A stretch of 64,000 nt of DNA from JAXLYX01 sp046351215 (GTDB lineage: Bacteria; Myxococcota_A; Polyangia; Polyangiales; Houyiibacteriaceae). Position 1 is the first letter of the stretch. The number at the start of each line of letters is the position of its first letter. The translations under genes were made by a program, and so were the position numbers. This document shows, piece after piece, positions 53,171-61,859 of this stretch. The DNA lies in assembly GCA_046351215.1 (NCBI GenBank), contig JAXLYX010000019.1:1-64000 (forward strand), written 5' to 3'. Under the pieces are notes generated by a model. The model saw only the letters and a list, made by a program, of their open reading frames with translations. It ran no database searches and had not been told where the DNA came from.

Positions 53171-54612
53171 CGCAGCCCTCCTCCGGGATGGCCCGTCGTT
53201 CGCGTGGGTTCGTGCAGATCCTCGACGAGGAGCGACTCGGCGGCGAAGCCCGGCGGCGTGCTCTCTTCCGTCAGCGCTCCGAGGTCCTTCTCGAGCGTGC
53301 GCGTGTCGTGCACGTCGCCCGCGAAGGGCGGATGCGCGGCGAGCGCGCGCAGGAGGTCGAGGTTCGTCCGCACCCCGTGCACGTGCGCGTGATCGAGCGC
53401 GTGGGCGAGGCGCGAGAGCGCGTCGGCGCGGTCGTGTCCCTGCACGATCAGCTTCGCGATCATCGGATCGTAGTGGGGCGCGATGCTCGCTCCCTCGCGC
53501 ACAGCGAGGTCCCAGCGGACGAAGGGCATCGAGGGGAGGTCGAGGTGGTGCACGAGGCCGGCATCGGGCGCGAAGCCGTTCGCGGGATCCTCGGCATAGA
53601 GCCTCGCCTGGATCGCGTGCCCGCGCGGCGCGAGCGGATGCATCATCAGCTCCTCGCGACGGATGCCGAGGGCCTCGCGGAGCTGCCATTCGACGAGGTC
53701 GATGCCGAGGCGGAGCTCCGTGACGGGATGCTCCACCTGGATGCGCGGATTCATCTCGAGGAAGTAGATCCGGCCTTCGTCGGGCGCGTGGAGCAGCTCG
53801 ATCGTCCCCGCGTTCCGGTAGCCGCGCCTCGCGAGCGCCGCTGCGAGCGCTCCGTACACCGGCTCGAGGAGGGCGAGCGCAGCGTCCGAGGCGGGCCCCT
53901 CCTCGATGACCTTCTGGTGGTTGCGCTGCAGGCTGCAGTCGCGGCTGTCGAGGATGCGGACCCCGTCGCCGAGCACGCCGAAGACCTGCAGCTCCACGTG
54001 GCGCGCGTGGACGAGGTAGCGCTCGGCGAGCAGCGAGTCGTCCGAGAAGAGCTCCTTCGCCCGACGCCGCAGCTTCGCCACGGCCTCGTCGAAGCCCTCG
54101 GGGCGCTCGACGACGAGGTTGCCGCGGCCTCCGCCGCCCGCGCTCGCTTTGAGCAGCAAGGGAAACGCCTCCGCCGGAGGCCGGACGAAGCCGCCCGCGC
54201 CGTCGGGCTCGAGAGGGATCCCGAGGTCGGCGAGGCCCGCGTCGCGCGCGAGCGCCTTCGCCGTGACCTTGTGGGCCATCTCCTCGAGGACCTCGGCGGG
54301 AGGTCCGACGAAGACCGCTCCCGCTTCGGCGACCGCTCGCGCGAGCGAGGCCGATTCCGAGAGGAAGCCGTAGCCCGGATAGACGTGGGTCGCCCCGGTC
54401 GCGGCGATCGTCGCGCGGAGCACGTCGAGGTCGTTGAACGAGCGCGAGGCCTCGGACGCGCCGTGGAGATGGAGGGCGTCGGCGACGCGGGCCGCCGGCG
54501 TTTCGACGTCGGCGGGCGTGAGGAAGAGGACGGTCGGCACGCCGAGGCGACGGGCCGCGAGGCAGGCGCGGAGCGCGATCTCGCCACGGTTCCAGACGAG
54601 GAGGCGCGTCAT
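53146..54612 (-). CDS. Biotin carboxylase subunit of an acyl-CoA carboxylase
   Basis: This 488-residue enzyme has the biotin carboxylase N domain (LLVWNRGEIALRACLAARRLG), an ATP-grasp domain with Gly-rich loop KASAGGGGRG, DCSLQRNHQKVIEEGPA, the metal site EMNPRIQVEHPVTE and the C-terminal RLYAEDP. It makes carboxybiotin from ATP and bicarbonate. It starts at ATG 54612 inside the acyl-CoA dehydrogenase stop and ends overlapping the biotin carrier gene. The N terminus WNRGEIA replaces the usual ANRGEIA, a small deviation. The substrate acyl-CoA is set by the carboxyltransferase at 57415-58830. Confidence 0.93.
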   Translation of the reverse strand: MTRLLVWNRGEIALRACLAARRLGVPTVLFLTPADVETPAARVADALHLHGASEASRSFNDLDVLRATIAATGATHVYPGYGFLSESASLARAVAEAGAVFVGPPAEVLEEMAHKVTAKALARDAGLADLGIPLEPDGAGGFVRPPAEAFPLLLKASAGGGGRGNLVVERPEGFDEAVAKLRRRAKELFSDDSLLAERYLVHARHVELQVFGVLGDGVRILDSRDCSLQRNHQKVIEEGPASDAALALLEPVYGALAAALARRGYRNAGTIELLHAPDEGRIYFLEMNPRIQVEHPVTELRLGIDLVEWQLREALGIRREELMMHPLAPRGHAIQARLYAEDPANGFAPDAGLVHHLDLPSMPFVRWDLAVREGASIAPHYDPMIAKLIVQGHDRADALSRLAHALDHAHVHGVRTNLDLLRALAAHPPFAGDVHDTRTLEKDLGALTEESTPPGFAAESLLVEDLHEPTRTTGHPGGGLRWKLAHRS

Positions 54613-56402
54613 GCGAGCGAGACCTCGGGCGCGAAGCCGAACGAGCGCCCGCCGGCGACGTGGAAGGGGACGAACGAGAAGAGCCGAGCGTCGTCCGCGA
54701 GGAGGACGAGGAGCCGATCGACCTTCGCCTCCGAGTCGCGATCGACGGGATCCTCGAGGAACGCGGTCGGCTCCCGGCGCACGAGCCCGCTCTCCTCGAG
54801 CAGGAGGCGGAGCGCGAGCGAGGCGACGTCGGCCTCCCCGAGCCCGGCCTCGAGGCGTGGACCCGCCGCCGCCGCGAGGTGCACGAGACACGCGCCCGCG
54901 AAGAGGTAGGCGTAGCGGCTCGCGAGGACGGCGAACGCGGGCGAGGAGGGCTCCACGTTCCTCGACTCGAGCACCCGGACCTCCGCGTCGAGCGCCCTGC
55001 GCGCGGAGAGCAGCTCGCGCGCACGCTCGGCGAGGCGGTACTCGGCGTCCTGCCCGGCTCGGCCCGTCAGGATCTCCACGGACTCGTCGAGCCCGCCGAG
55101 CACGTCGTCGGAGCCCCGGTTGCTCGTGCGGAGGCGCGAGCGATCGAAGGGCTCGAGCGGCGCGTGCACGTCGGCGGCGGTGCGCGCGCGCGTGCCCATC
55201 GCCGGGCCGAGGTTCTTGCGTTCCTCGGCGCGGGCGGCCGCGATGCGCGGGAGCTGCGCGGCGACGATCGAGCGGTTCACGCTCGAGCTCCCGTCGAAGA
55301 GGGGGATGAGCTGCGCGTCGCGCGAGAGCTTCGTGAAGGCCGCGTACGGCCCCTCGCGGAAGTAGTGGCGGGCCCCGAGGACGACGGAGCACTCGCGGAT
55401 CGCCTCGTTCGCGAGCTCGGGGACCAGCATCTTCACGATGGCGCTCGTCACGCTCATCTGCTCGGGCAGGACCGAGAGCGAGCGCGTGCCGACGGTCGCG
55501 AGCGCGTCGGCGACGAGGATCCGGAGGAACGAGTCCCGGAGGCTCGTCCGCACCGTCTCGAGCGCGTAGACGTGCGCACCGTAGAGGTGCCGGCGTCGGG
55601 CGAAGTCGAGCGTCATGCGGAGCGCCGTGTCGGCGGCCCCGAGCGAGAACGCCGCGCACATCGTGCGGGAGACCTGCATCGTCTTCAGCACGAGGTCGAG
55701 GCCGTGGCCCTCCTTGCCCACGATCGCGGTCTCGGGGACGAAGGTCCCGCGGAAGCCGAGCCCGCTGATGTCGGCGCCGCGGATGCCCTGCGTCTTGATC
55801 TTCGGCACGGCGACGAGCGAGGTGGGATCGACCTCTTCCTTGTCGACGAAGACGATCGAGAAGCCGCGGTTCCCACCGTCGGCGCTCGTCCTCGCGTGGA
55901 CCGAGAGGTACCGACCGCGCGTCGCGTTGTTGATCGCCCACTTCGTCCCGTCGAGCACGTAGCCGTGCGGGACCTTGCGCGCCGTCACGCGGTTGCCGTT
56001 CAGGTCGCTCCCGTGGTCCTCCTCGGTGAGCGCGAGCGAGCCGCTGTGACCTGCGAGCAGGAGCGAAGCGAGGTGCGCGCGCTGTGCGTCCGTGCCGCCG
56101 AGCCAGACGGGGAGGGCTCCGAGGAGGCATTGACCCGCCGCGATCGCCGCCGCGAGGTCACGACGCGCGACGACGCGGCCGAGCGCGAGGAGGTGATCGA
56201 AGCGGGCGAGCCTTCCGCCGACGTCGACGGGGACGAAATTGCGGAAGTAGCCGGACTCGACGAGCGCGTCGAACGCGGCCTGCGGGAAGCGATCGGCCTC
56301 GTCGGCCTCGAGGGCGGCCGCGAAGCCAGAGGGCCCTGCGGCCGAGGGATCGCCGAGGGCGCTCTCGAGCGCCTCGGCCTCGTCACGGATGGGGTCCACC
56401 AT
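54609..56402 (-). CDS. Acyl-CoA dehydrogenase with C-terminal extension
   Basis: This 597-residue FAD enzyme begins at ATG 56402. The core (about 30-400) shows SLALTEEDHGSDLNGNRVTA, DGTKWAINNATR, the FAD region MQVSRTMCAAFSLGAADTAL and FTKLSRDAQLIPLFDGSSSV. In most family members the last segment reads YEGT, with Glu as catalytic base; here it is FDGS, so Asp may act or the base may lie elsewhere. A ~200-residue extension follows the core, as in very-long-chain or DmdC-like forms. It lies between a hydroxyacid dehydrogenase and the biotin carboxylase, as in leucine- or propionate-type pathways. Confidence 0.88.
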   Translation of the reverse strand: MVDPIRDEAEALESALGDPSAAGPSGFAAALEADEADRFPQAAFDALVESGYFRNFVPVDVGGRLARFDHLLALGRVVARRDLAAAIAAGQCLLGALPVWLGGTDAQRAHLASLLLAGHSGSLALTEEDHGSDLNGNRVTARKVPHGYVLDGTKWAINNATRGRYLSVHARTSADGGNRGFSIVFVDKEEVDPTSLVAVPKIKTQGIRGADISGLGFRGTFVPETAIVGKEGHGLDLVLKTMQVSRTMCAAFSLGAADTALRMTLDFARRRHLYGAHVYALETVRTSLRDSFLRILVADALATVGTRSLSVLPEQMSVTSAIVKMLVPELANEAIRECSVVLGARHYFREGPYAAFTKLSRDAQLIPLFDGSSSVNRSIVAAQLPRIAAARAEERKNLGPAMGTRARTAADVHAPLEPFDRSRLRTSNRGSDDVLGGLDESVEILTGRAGQDAEYRLAERARELLSARRALDAEVRVLESRNVEPSSPAFAVLASRYAYLFAGACLVHLAAAAGPRLEAGLGEADVASLALRLLLEESGLVRREPTAFLEDPVDRDSEAKVDRLLVLLADDARLFSFVPFHVAGGRSFGFAPEVSLA

Positions 56403-57360
56403 CGTCCACGTCCTCCGAGAAGAGAGAGGGGAGCTCGGCGCCGAGCGTCGCGGAGGCGGCGCGGGCGAGACCCTCCCAGAGATCCGAGCGTCGCCCCGCG
56501 ACGTGCGGCGTGAGCAGCACGCGGGGATGGGCGAGGAGCGCGCCGTCGGCCGGGTAGGGCTCCGGCGTCGCGACGTCCGCGAGGTAGCGCGCCTCCGGGG
56601 CACGCTCGAGGAAGGCGAGCAGGTCGTCTTCGCGGAGCAGATCGCCGCGGGCGACGTTCACCACGATCGCTCCCCGAGGGAGGCGCTCGAAGAAGCGCTC
56701 GGTCGAGAAGAGCGCGCGCGACTCGCCGGTGCTCGGCAGCGCGAGGACGACGACGTCCCCGTGCGCGACGACCGCCTCCGTCTCGTCGAAGCCGTGGATC
56801 CGGGGCTCGTGCGCGCTCGCCTCGTGGGGCGTGTGCGAGACGACGTGGACCTCGCGGAAGAGGGGGCGGAGGCGGGCGACGACGCCTCGGCCGACGTGCC
56901 CGTGTCCGAAGACGACGGCTTCCATCGTGCGTGGATCGCGCGCGACCTCGTGCGCGGCCGGAGCCCAGCCGGCGCCGAGGCTGCCCGAGAGGACGCCGCG
57001 GAGCCCGGCGAGCACGAGGAAGAGCGCGTGGTCCGCGACCGAGTCCGCGTTCACGCCCGCGGCGGAGTCGAAGCGGATGGCGAGGCCCGCCTTGTTCGTG
57101 GCGGTCTCCCAGCCTTCCGGCACTCCGGCCTGGAGGAAATACGCATAGCGGAGACGCTCCGAACGCTTCGCGAAGCTCGGTGGGAGCGCCCAGCCGACGT
57201 AGACGTCCGCGTTCCGGAGCGCGGCGCCGAGCCCCGCGACCTCGCGAACGACCTCGAGCGCGAAGCCCGCGGGCAGGGCGGCCCGGAGCGCCGCCTCGAA
57301 GGAGGCGGGCAGGTCGAAGAAGGGGTCGCGGCTCGACGCGTGGAGGACGACGTTCGGCAC
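56383..57360 (-). CDS. D-2-hydroxyacid dehydrogenase (NAD-binding)
   Basis: This 325-residue protein is of the D-isomer 2-hydroxyacid dehydrogenase family. It has NAD motif GHGHVGRG, the Arg in NVARGDLL and a catalytic His in LLTPHVAGRR. The N-terminal catalytic domain is poorly conserved. It interconverts a 2-oxo and a D-2-hydroxy acid. It overlaps the acyl-CoA dehydrogenase start by 20 bp, so it heads the four-gene minus-strand operon, and it is 54 bp from the divergent carboxyltransferase gene. A branched-chain or dicarboxylic 2-oxo acid would suit the setting, but the substrate is unknown. Confidence 0.85.
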   Translation of the reverse strand: MPNVVLHASSRDPFFDLPASFEAALRAALPAGFALEVVREVAGLGAALRNADVYVGWALPPSFAKRSERLRYAYFLQAGVPEGWETATNKAGLAIRFDSAAGVNADSVADHALFLVLAGLRGVLSGSLGAGWAPAAHEVARDPRTMEAVVFGHGHVGRGVVARLRPLFREVHVVSHTPHEASAHEPRIHGFDETEAVVAHGDVVVLALPSTGESRALFSTERFFERLPRGAIVVNVARGDLLREDDLLAFLERAPEARYLADVATPEPYPADGALLAHPRVLLTPHVAGRRSDLWEGLARAASATLGAELPSLFSEDVDDGGPHP

Positions 57361-57414
57361 TTTACGCCTTTGAGGGAATGCGGAGTAATCCTATCGGGTC
57401 GCCAGTGTAGGTTC

Positions 57415-58830
57415 ATGACTTCGCCGAAGACACTCCCCATGCGTCCGGAAGCCTGGATCGACGCCCTCGTCGATCCGGGCTCCTTCCTGCCCATCCAATC
57501 CGCTCCCCCGGGCGCCGAAGGCTGTGCGTACGGTCCCGAGGTGGTGACGGGCCTCGCGCGCGTGCGCGGCCGACCGATCGCCGTCTACGCGATCGATCCC
57601 CAGGTCGACAAAGGCTTCGTCACGTCGCGGGGCGCGATCAAGATCCGCTCCTTGATGGATCGGGCCGAGCAGCTCGGGGTGCCGATCGTCGCCTTCCTCG
57701 CCTCGGCGGGCGTCTCGGTCGAGGAGGGCCTCGCGAGCGGCGATGCCTACACGCGCGTGATCACGGCGAACATCCGCCTCTCGGGCGTCGTCCCGCAGCT
57801 CGCCGTCGTGATGGGCGTGACGATGGGCGCGCCCGCGTACTCCGCGACGCTCATGGACTTCGTGCTCTTCCACAAGTCGCGGAGCCATCTGATGGTCACG
57901 GCGCCCGCGGTCGTGCAGCGCATGCTCGGTCAGAGCCCCACGCTCGCCGAGCTCGGTGGCGCGGACTTGCACGCGACCAAGACCGGAATCGTCGACTTCG
58001 TCGATCCGGCTCCGCTGGTGCAGATCGAACGCACGAAGGAGCTCCTCGCCTACCTTCCGTCGAATCGACTCGAGGACGTGCCTCCGCGCTCCGCACGCGA
58101 GCCGAGCGAGGCCCTTCCGGCGATCCCGTCGCGCCCCGACGTCGCCTTCGATGCGACGACGATGCTCGCCGGGCTCCTCGACGGCTCGCGCTTCTTCGAG
58201 GTCGGCGAGGGCATCGGAGGCGCGATCCTCGTCGGCTTCGGCAGCCTCGGAGGCCACGTCGTCGGTCTCGTCGCGAACCAGAGCCTCGTCGGCAGCGGCG
58301 CGATCGACGCGGATGCCGCACGGAAGGCCGCTCGCTTCCTGCGGATCTGCGACGCGTACAACGTCCCGGTGCTGAACCTCATCGACGTGCCGGGCTTCAT
58401 GCCCGGGGCCGAGGAGGAATCGAAGGGCCTGCTCCGCCATGGCGCGGCGCTCTGCCAGGCGATGTACACCTCGGTTCCCCGCCTGAGCGTCGTGGTGCGC
58501 AAGTGCTACGGCGCGGCGGCCTTCGTGATGCTCCAGACGAAGAGCCAGGAAGGGGACGTCGTCCTCGCCCTCGAGGGGAGCCGCATCGCCGTGATGGGCT
58601 TCGACGCGGCGAAGCACGTCGTCTACCCGGACGCGACGGAGCCCGAGGACGAGCTCCGCGAGCGCTACTACCGCGACTACGAATCCCCCGCGAACGCCTT
58701 CCGCCAGGGGCTCGTCGACGAGATCGTCGCTCCGCAGGCGATCCGCGAGCGCCTCGTCCAACACCTCGGCTGGCTCGCGCGCAAGAAGGACCGGCCCCAG
58801 GTCGCGCGTCGCCACCTCATCGCGCCCTGA
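57415..58830 (+). CDS. Carboxyltransferase subunit of an acyl-CoA carboxylase
   Basis: This 471-residue protein has the two crotonase-like halves of the carboxyltransferase. The N half holds VDKGFVTSRGAIKIRSLMD and VVMGVTMGAPAYSATLMDF; the C half holds LIDVPGFMPGAEEESKGLLR and VVRKCYGAAAFVMLQ, with GAEG- and GAA-type oxyanion turns. It transfers CO2 from carboxybiotin to an acyl-CoA. It is shorter than propionyl- or methylcrotonyl-CoA carboxylase beta chains (about 510-540). It is divergent from the operon encoding its partners (54-bp gap), so a shared promoter region could control the whole enzyme. Substrate not determined. Confidence 0.92.
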   Translation: MTSPKTLPMRPEAWIDALVDPGSFLPIQSAPPGAEGCAYGPEVVTGLARVRGRPIAVYAIDPQVDKGFVTSRGAIKIRSLMDRAEQLGVPIVAFLASAGVSVEEGLASGDAYTRVITANIRLSGVVPQLAVVMGVTMGAPAYSATLMDFVLFHKSRSHLMVTAPAVVQRMLGQSPTLAELGGADLHATKTGIVDFVDPAPLVQIERTKELLAYLPSNRLEDVPPRSAREPSEALPAIPSRPDVAFDATTMLAGLLDGSRFFEVGEGIGGAILVGFGSLGGHVVGLVANQSLVGSGAIDADAARKAARFLRICDAYNVPVLNLIDVPGFMPGAEEESKGLLRHGAALCQAMYTSVPRLSVVVRKCYGAAAFVMLQTKSQEGDVVLALEGSRIAVMGFDAAKHVVYPDATEPEDELRERYYRDYESPANAFRQGLVDEIVAPQAIRERLVQHLGWLARKKDRPQVARRHLIAP

Positions 58831-58836
58831 GGAGCC

Positions 58837-60333
58837 TCACCAGGGGACGGGCTTGTAGTCCTTGAGGAAGAGGCCGTAGAAGTGCTCGCCCGTGTTCGCC
58901 CCGTGGAAAATCGGGTCGACGATGCGGGCGGCTCCGTCGACGATGTCGAGCGGGGGATGGAAGCCGGTCTCGACCGTCTTCCGCTCCGCGAGGTGCGCCG
59001 GATCCTCGTCCGTCACCCAGCCCGTGTCGACGCTGTTCATGTGGATCCCGTCCTTCACGTAATCGTGCGCGGAGGTGCGGGTCATCATGTTGAGCGCGGC
59101 CTTCGCCATGTTCGTGTGCGGATGGCGATCGGTCTTGTACGTCCGGTAGAACTGCCCCTCCATCGCCGAGACGTTGACGATGTGCTTGTCCCGCTCGGGC
59201 GTGCGGAGCATCAGGGGCTTGAGCCGGGCGTTCATCACGAAGGGCGCGATCGCGTTCACGAGCTGCACCTCGAGCAGCTCCACCGTGGGCACCTCGGCGA
59301 GGGTGAGGCGCCAGCTGTTCACGCGGCGGAGGTCGCGCTGCTGGAGGTCCGCGTCGAGCGAGCCTTCGGGGAAGATCGCCCCTCCCCGCAGGTGGTCCTC
59401 GTCGAGGAGCGCGAGCTGCGAGAGCTCGGCCGCATGCGTGAGGCCGACCGCCAGGGGCGCGCTGCCGGCGACGGAGAGCGAGGCTCCCTCCACCATGTCG
59501 GGCGCGGCCAGCGTCCCCCGGACGTCCGCGGGGAGCGCCTCGGCCGATTGCCGCTCGGCTTCGAGCAGATGCGCGTAGAAGCCCGCCGGCCGACGCACGG
59601 TCTGGCAGGCGTTGTGGATGACGTGATCGAGCCTCGGCTCGGTCTCGAGCAGGTGCGCACAGAAGGCCTCGACGCTCGGCGTGTGCCGCAGATCGAGGCC
59701 GTGGATCGAGAGCCGATCGCGGAATCCCGCGTAGTCCGGCTCGCGCGCGTAGCGGAGCGCGGCGTCCTTCGGGAAGCGCGTCGTCACGATCACGCGGGCT
59801 CCCGCGCGGAGGAGGAGCATCGACGCCTGGTAGCCGATCTTCACCCGGGCGCCGGTGATCAGCACGGTGCGGCCGCGCAGATCGGCGGTCTGGCTCCGCT
59901 TCGCGAAGTTGAAGTCACCGCACTCGCCGCACATCTGATCGTAGAAGGAATGCGCCGTGCGGTAGCGGACCTTGCAGACGTAGCACTTCCGCTCTTCGAA
60001 CAGCTCGCGCTCCTCCTCGGCCTCCACGGGCGGAGGGAGGATCGGTCCCGGCCCCGGCGTCACGAAGACGGGCGCGCTCCTGAGGGTGCGGATGCCCGTG
60101 GACGAGAGGACGCGCTCGTCCGCGTCCTTCACGCGCTGCTTGTCGCGCTTGCGGAAGGCCTTCGCCGTCGCCCGCTTCGCCTGGGCATCCGGGAAGAGGA
60201 ACTCCCCGGCGGCGTGCATCAGCCGATGGCGCGTCTCGTCGTCGATGCCCACGAGACGCGTGCGGTCCTCCGCCATCGCCTCGAGGAAGGCGAGGGCGGC
60301 TTCGGCCTGCGCTTGCAAGGGCGGCTTCGTCAC
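58837..60333 (-). CDS. Atypical SDR with N-terminal zinc ribbon
   Basis: This 498-residue protein has a helical N region (about 1-100), a four-Cys ribbon near 118-142 (CYVCKVRYR and MCGECGDFNF) and an SDR Rossmann domain (about 152-470) with LITGARVKIGYQAS. At the catalytic site the usual Tyr-x-x-x-Lys reads T-N-M-A-K in HTNMAKAALNMM, so the Tyr is missing while the Lys remains. DTGWVTDEDPAHLA resembles the product-side loop of SDRs. It may still bind NAD(P) and act as an atypical oxidoreductase or a sensor. The high conservation of the HTNMAKAALN-type motif in the sequence suggests a true family trait, not damage. Confidence 0.8.
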   Translation of the reverse strand: MTKPPLQAQAEAALAFLEAMAEDRTRLVGIDDETRHRLMHAAGEFLFPDAQAKRATAKAFRKRDKQRVKDADERVLSSTGIRTLRSAPVFVTPGPGPILPPPVEAEEERELFEERKCYVCKVRYRTAHSFYDQMCGECGDFNFAKRSQTADLRGRTVLITGARVKIGYQASMLLLRAGARVIVTTRFPKDAALRYAREPDYAGFRDRLSIHGLDLRHTPSVEAFCAHLLETEPRLDHVIHNACQTVRRPAGFYAHLLEAERQSAEALPADVRGTLAAPDMVEGASLSVAGSAPLAVGLTHAAELSQLALLDEDHLRGGAIFPEGSLDADLQQRDLRRVNSWRLTLAEVPTVELLEVQLVNAIAPFVMNARLKPLMLRTPERDKHIVNVSAMEGQFYRTYKTDRHPHTNMAKAALNMMTRTSAHDYVKDGIHMNSVDTGWVTDEDPAHLAERKTVETGFHPPLDIVDGAARIVDPIFHGANTGEHFYGLFLKDYKPVPW

Positions 60334-60360
60334 GCGCGCGGGCTAGCACGATCGGAGGGG

Positions 60361-60792
60361 CTAGGCCCGGGGACACCATCCGCCGCCGCGTTGGCGCGTC
60401 CGATGCTCGGGACGCAGCTCGCTCCGCGCGTCGGCCGAGAGCAGCTCGCAGGGCTCGAACCAATGGAGGGTGCGCGCCTCCTCGAGGAGGGGAGGGATCT
60501 CGCCCTCGAACTCGGCGATCTCGGGACAGCGTGCATGCCAGAGCGCGAGCGGATCGGGCACGTCGGCGAAGCAGAGGACCTCCTTCACGCCGCCGTTGCA
60601 GTTCGTCGCGACGACGAGGACGGGGCCGGGAAGGAGGCTCGGGGGCTGCGCGACGCGGAGGATCACGTCGTGGTGGAACTCGCCCTGCGCGTGGTGGGCG
60701 ACGAGGTCGAAGCGGCCGACGTGGGCGTGGAGAAGCTCGAGCAACGAGCCGAGGGTCAGGGTGGAAGCGAGGGTTTCGACGAAGGAAGGCAT
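60361..60792 (-). CDS. Small hypothetical protein
   Basis: This 143-residue soluble protein begins at ATG 60792. It has no signal peptide or membrane helix; a mixed alpha/beta pattern is likely. Notable segments are LELLHAHVGRFDLVAHHAQG and LVVATNCNGGVKEVLCFADV, with several His, Cys and Glu that could bind metal, but no motif I can name. It is 28 bp from the atypical SDR gene on the same strand, so the two may be co-transcribed. Confidence 0.6.
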   Translation of the reverse strand: MPSFVETLASTLTLGSLLELLHAHVGRFDLVAHHAQGEFHHDVILRVAQPPSLLPGPVLVVATNCNGGVKEVLCFADVPDPLALWHARCPEIAEFEGEIPPLLEEARTLHWFEPCELLSADARSELRPEHRTRQRGGGWCPRA

Positions 60793-61058
60793 GTCCCGAT
60801 CTACGTCCGACGCCTCGCCGGCATTCCCGTAGCGCAGGATACGGACACCGCGTCATCCGAGAGTTACGACGCACGGACGAGGACGAGCGGCCGACGAATC
60901 CCCCAATCATTCCGATGGCAATTGACCGGGACGGACAGGAAATCCCAGCCCTGGGGTGTTCCTGTCGACGACACGGTCCTACACGGTCACCAGCGCCTCG
61001 GGGGCCCCGGCCCCCCGCGCGAACGACGGCCTCGCGGCCGTATCCTCGATCGAGACCG
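60793..61058. other. Divergent intergenic region with repeats
   Basis: This 266-bp region lies between the small hypothetical gene and the acyltransferase operon. It contains an A/T-rich pocket (about 60890-60930), a tandem direct repeat ACACGGTC (60971 and 60981) and the dyad GGGGGCC-CC-GGCCCCC (61000-61015), 44 bp before the acyltransferase start. No coding potential is seen. It should carry the promoters of both directions. Confidence 0.45.
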
Positions 61059-61859
61059 ATGAACAAGGCCCTCCCGATCGTCTTCGACGTCCTCTACTGG
61101 CTCTTCTTCGTCGTCGTGTACACGGCGGCCGGGGCCGCGGGGCTCGGCGTCGCCTCGGCGCTCTGGGGCTCGTCGCTCGGTGCGCACGCCTTCGCGATCG
61201 CGCTCGGGTGGATCGTCTTCCTCCACGCGTTCGTCGTCGTCCTCGGCCTGCTCCGGCTCCTCGTGCAGCCCGCGCTCGAGGAAGGCGTTTCGCCGATCGG
61301 CGCGAACAAGGGCTACGTGGCCTGGGGCTTCCACTCGGTCTTCCAGGGCCTCTACCTCGCGGCGCCGTTCCGCGAGCAGATCCACTTCCTCTTCACGCTG
61401 CGCTACCTGCACTACCGCCTCTCGGGGATGAAGCTCCATCTCTCGAACGTGATCGGCACGGGCGCCGAGCTCCGGCAGGTCGAGCTGATCGAGATCGGCG
61501 AGAAGACGGTGATCGGCATCCGCGCGGCGATGAGCTGCCACCTCAACGCCGACGGGAAGTCGCATCGTCAGGCGCGCATCCGCGTCGGGCGCGAGAGCCT
61601 GATCGGTGCGCTCGCGCAGATCGGTCCGGGCGTCACGATCGGCGATCGCTGCGTGATCGGGGCCTCGAGCACGATCTCGCCCGACGTGCGGATCGGGAAC
61701 GACGTGAAGATGGGGCCCGGGTGCATCGTGCGCTCGGGCCTGACGGTCGGTGACGGTGCGCGCCTCGCCGCCGGCTCGATCGTCGTCTCCGACGTGCCGG
61801 CCGGAGCCTCGCTCGCCGGCAATCCCGCGGTGCCGCTCGTCAAGGAGGCCTCGCGATGA
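61059..61859 (+). CDS. Membrane-anchored hexapeptide-repeat acyltransferase
   Basis: This 266-residue protein starts at ATG 61059. Two or three membrane helices fill residues 5-75. After a short amphipathic region (YLAAPFREQIHFLFTLRYLHY), a left-handed beta-helix runs from about 125 to 255. It shows the I/V-G-xx hexapeptide rhythm (IGEKTVIGI, IGDRCVIGASSTISPDVRIG, VSDVPAGASLAGNPA). Such enzymes acetylate or acylate sugars, lipids or amino acids. It is coupled to a GH3-family synthetase (ATGA overlap), so both may act on one lipid or acid intermediate at the membrane. Confidence 0.82.
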   Translation: MNKALPIVFDVLYWLFFVVVYTAAGAAGLGVASALWGSSLGAHAFAIALGWIVFLHAFVVVLGLLRLLVQPALEEGVSPIGANKGYVAWGFHSVFQGLYLAAPFREQIHFLFTLRYLHYRLSGMKLHLSNVIGTGAELRQVELIEIGEKTVIGIRAAMSCHLNADGKSHRQARIRVGRESLIGALAQIGPGVTIGDRCVIGASSTISPDVRIGNDVKMGPGCIVRSGLTVGDGARLAAGSIVVSDVPAGASLAGNPAVPLVKEASR

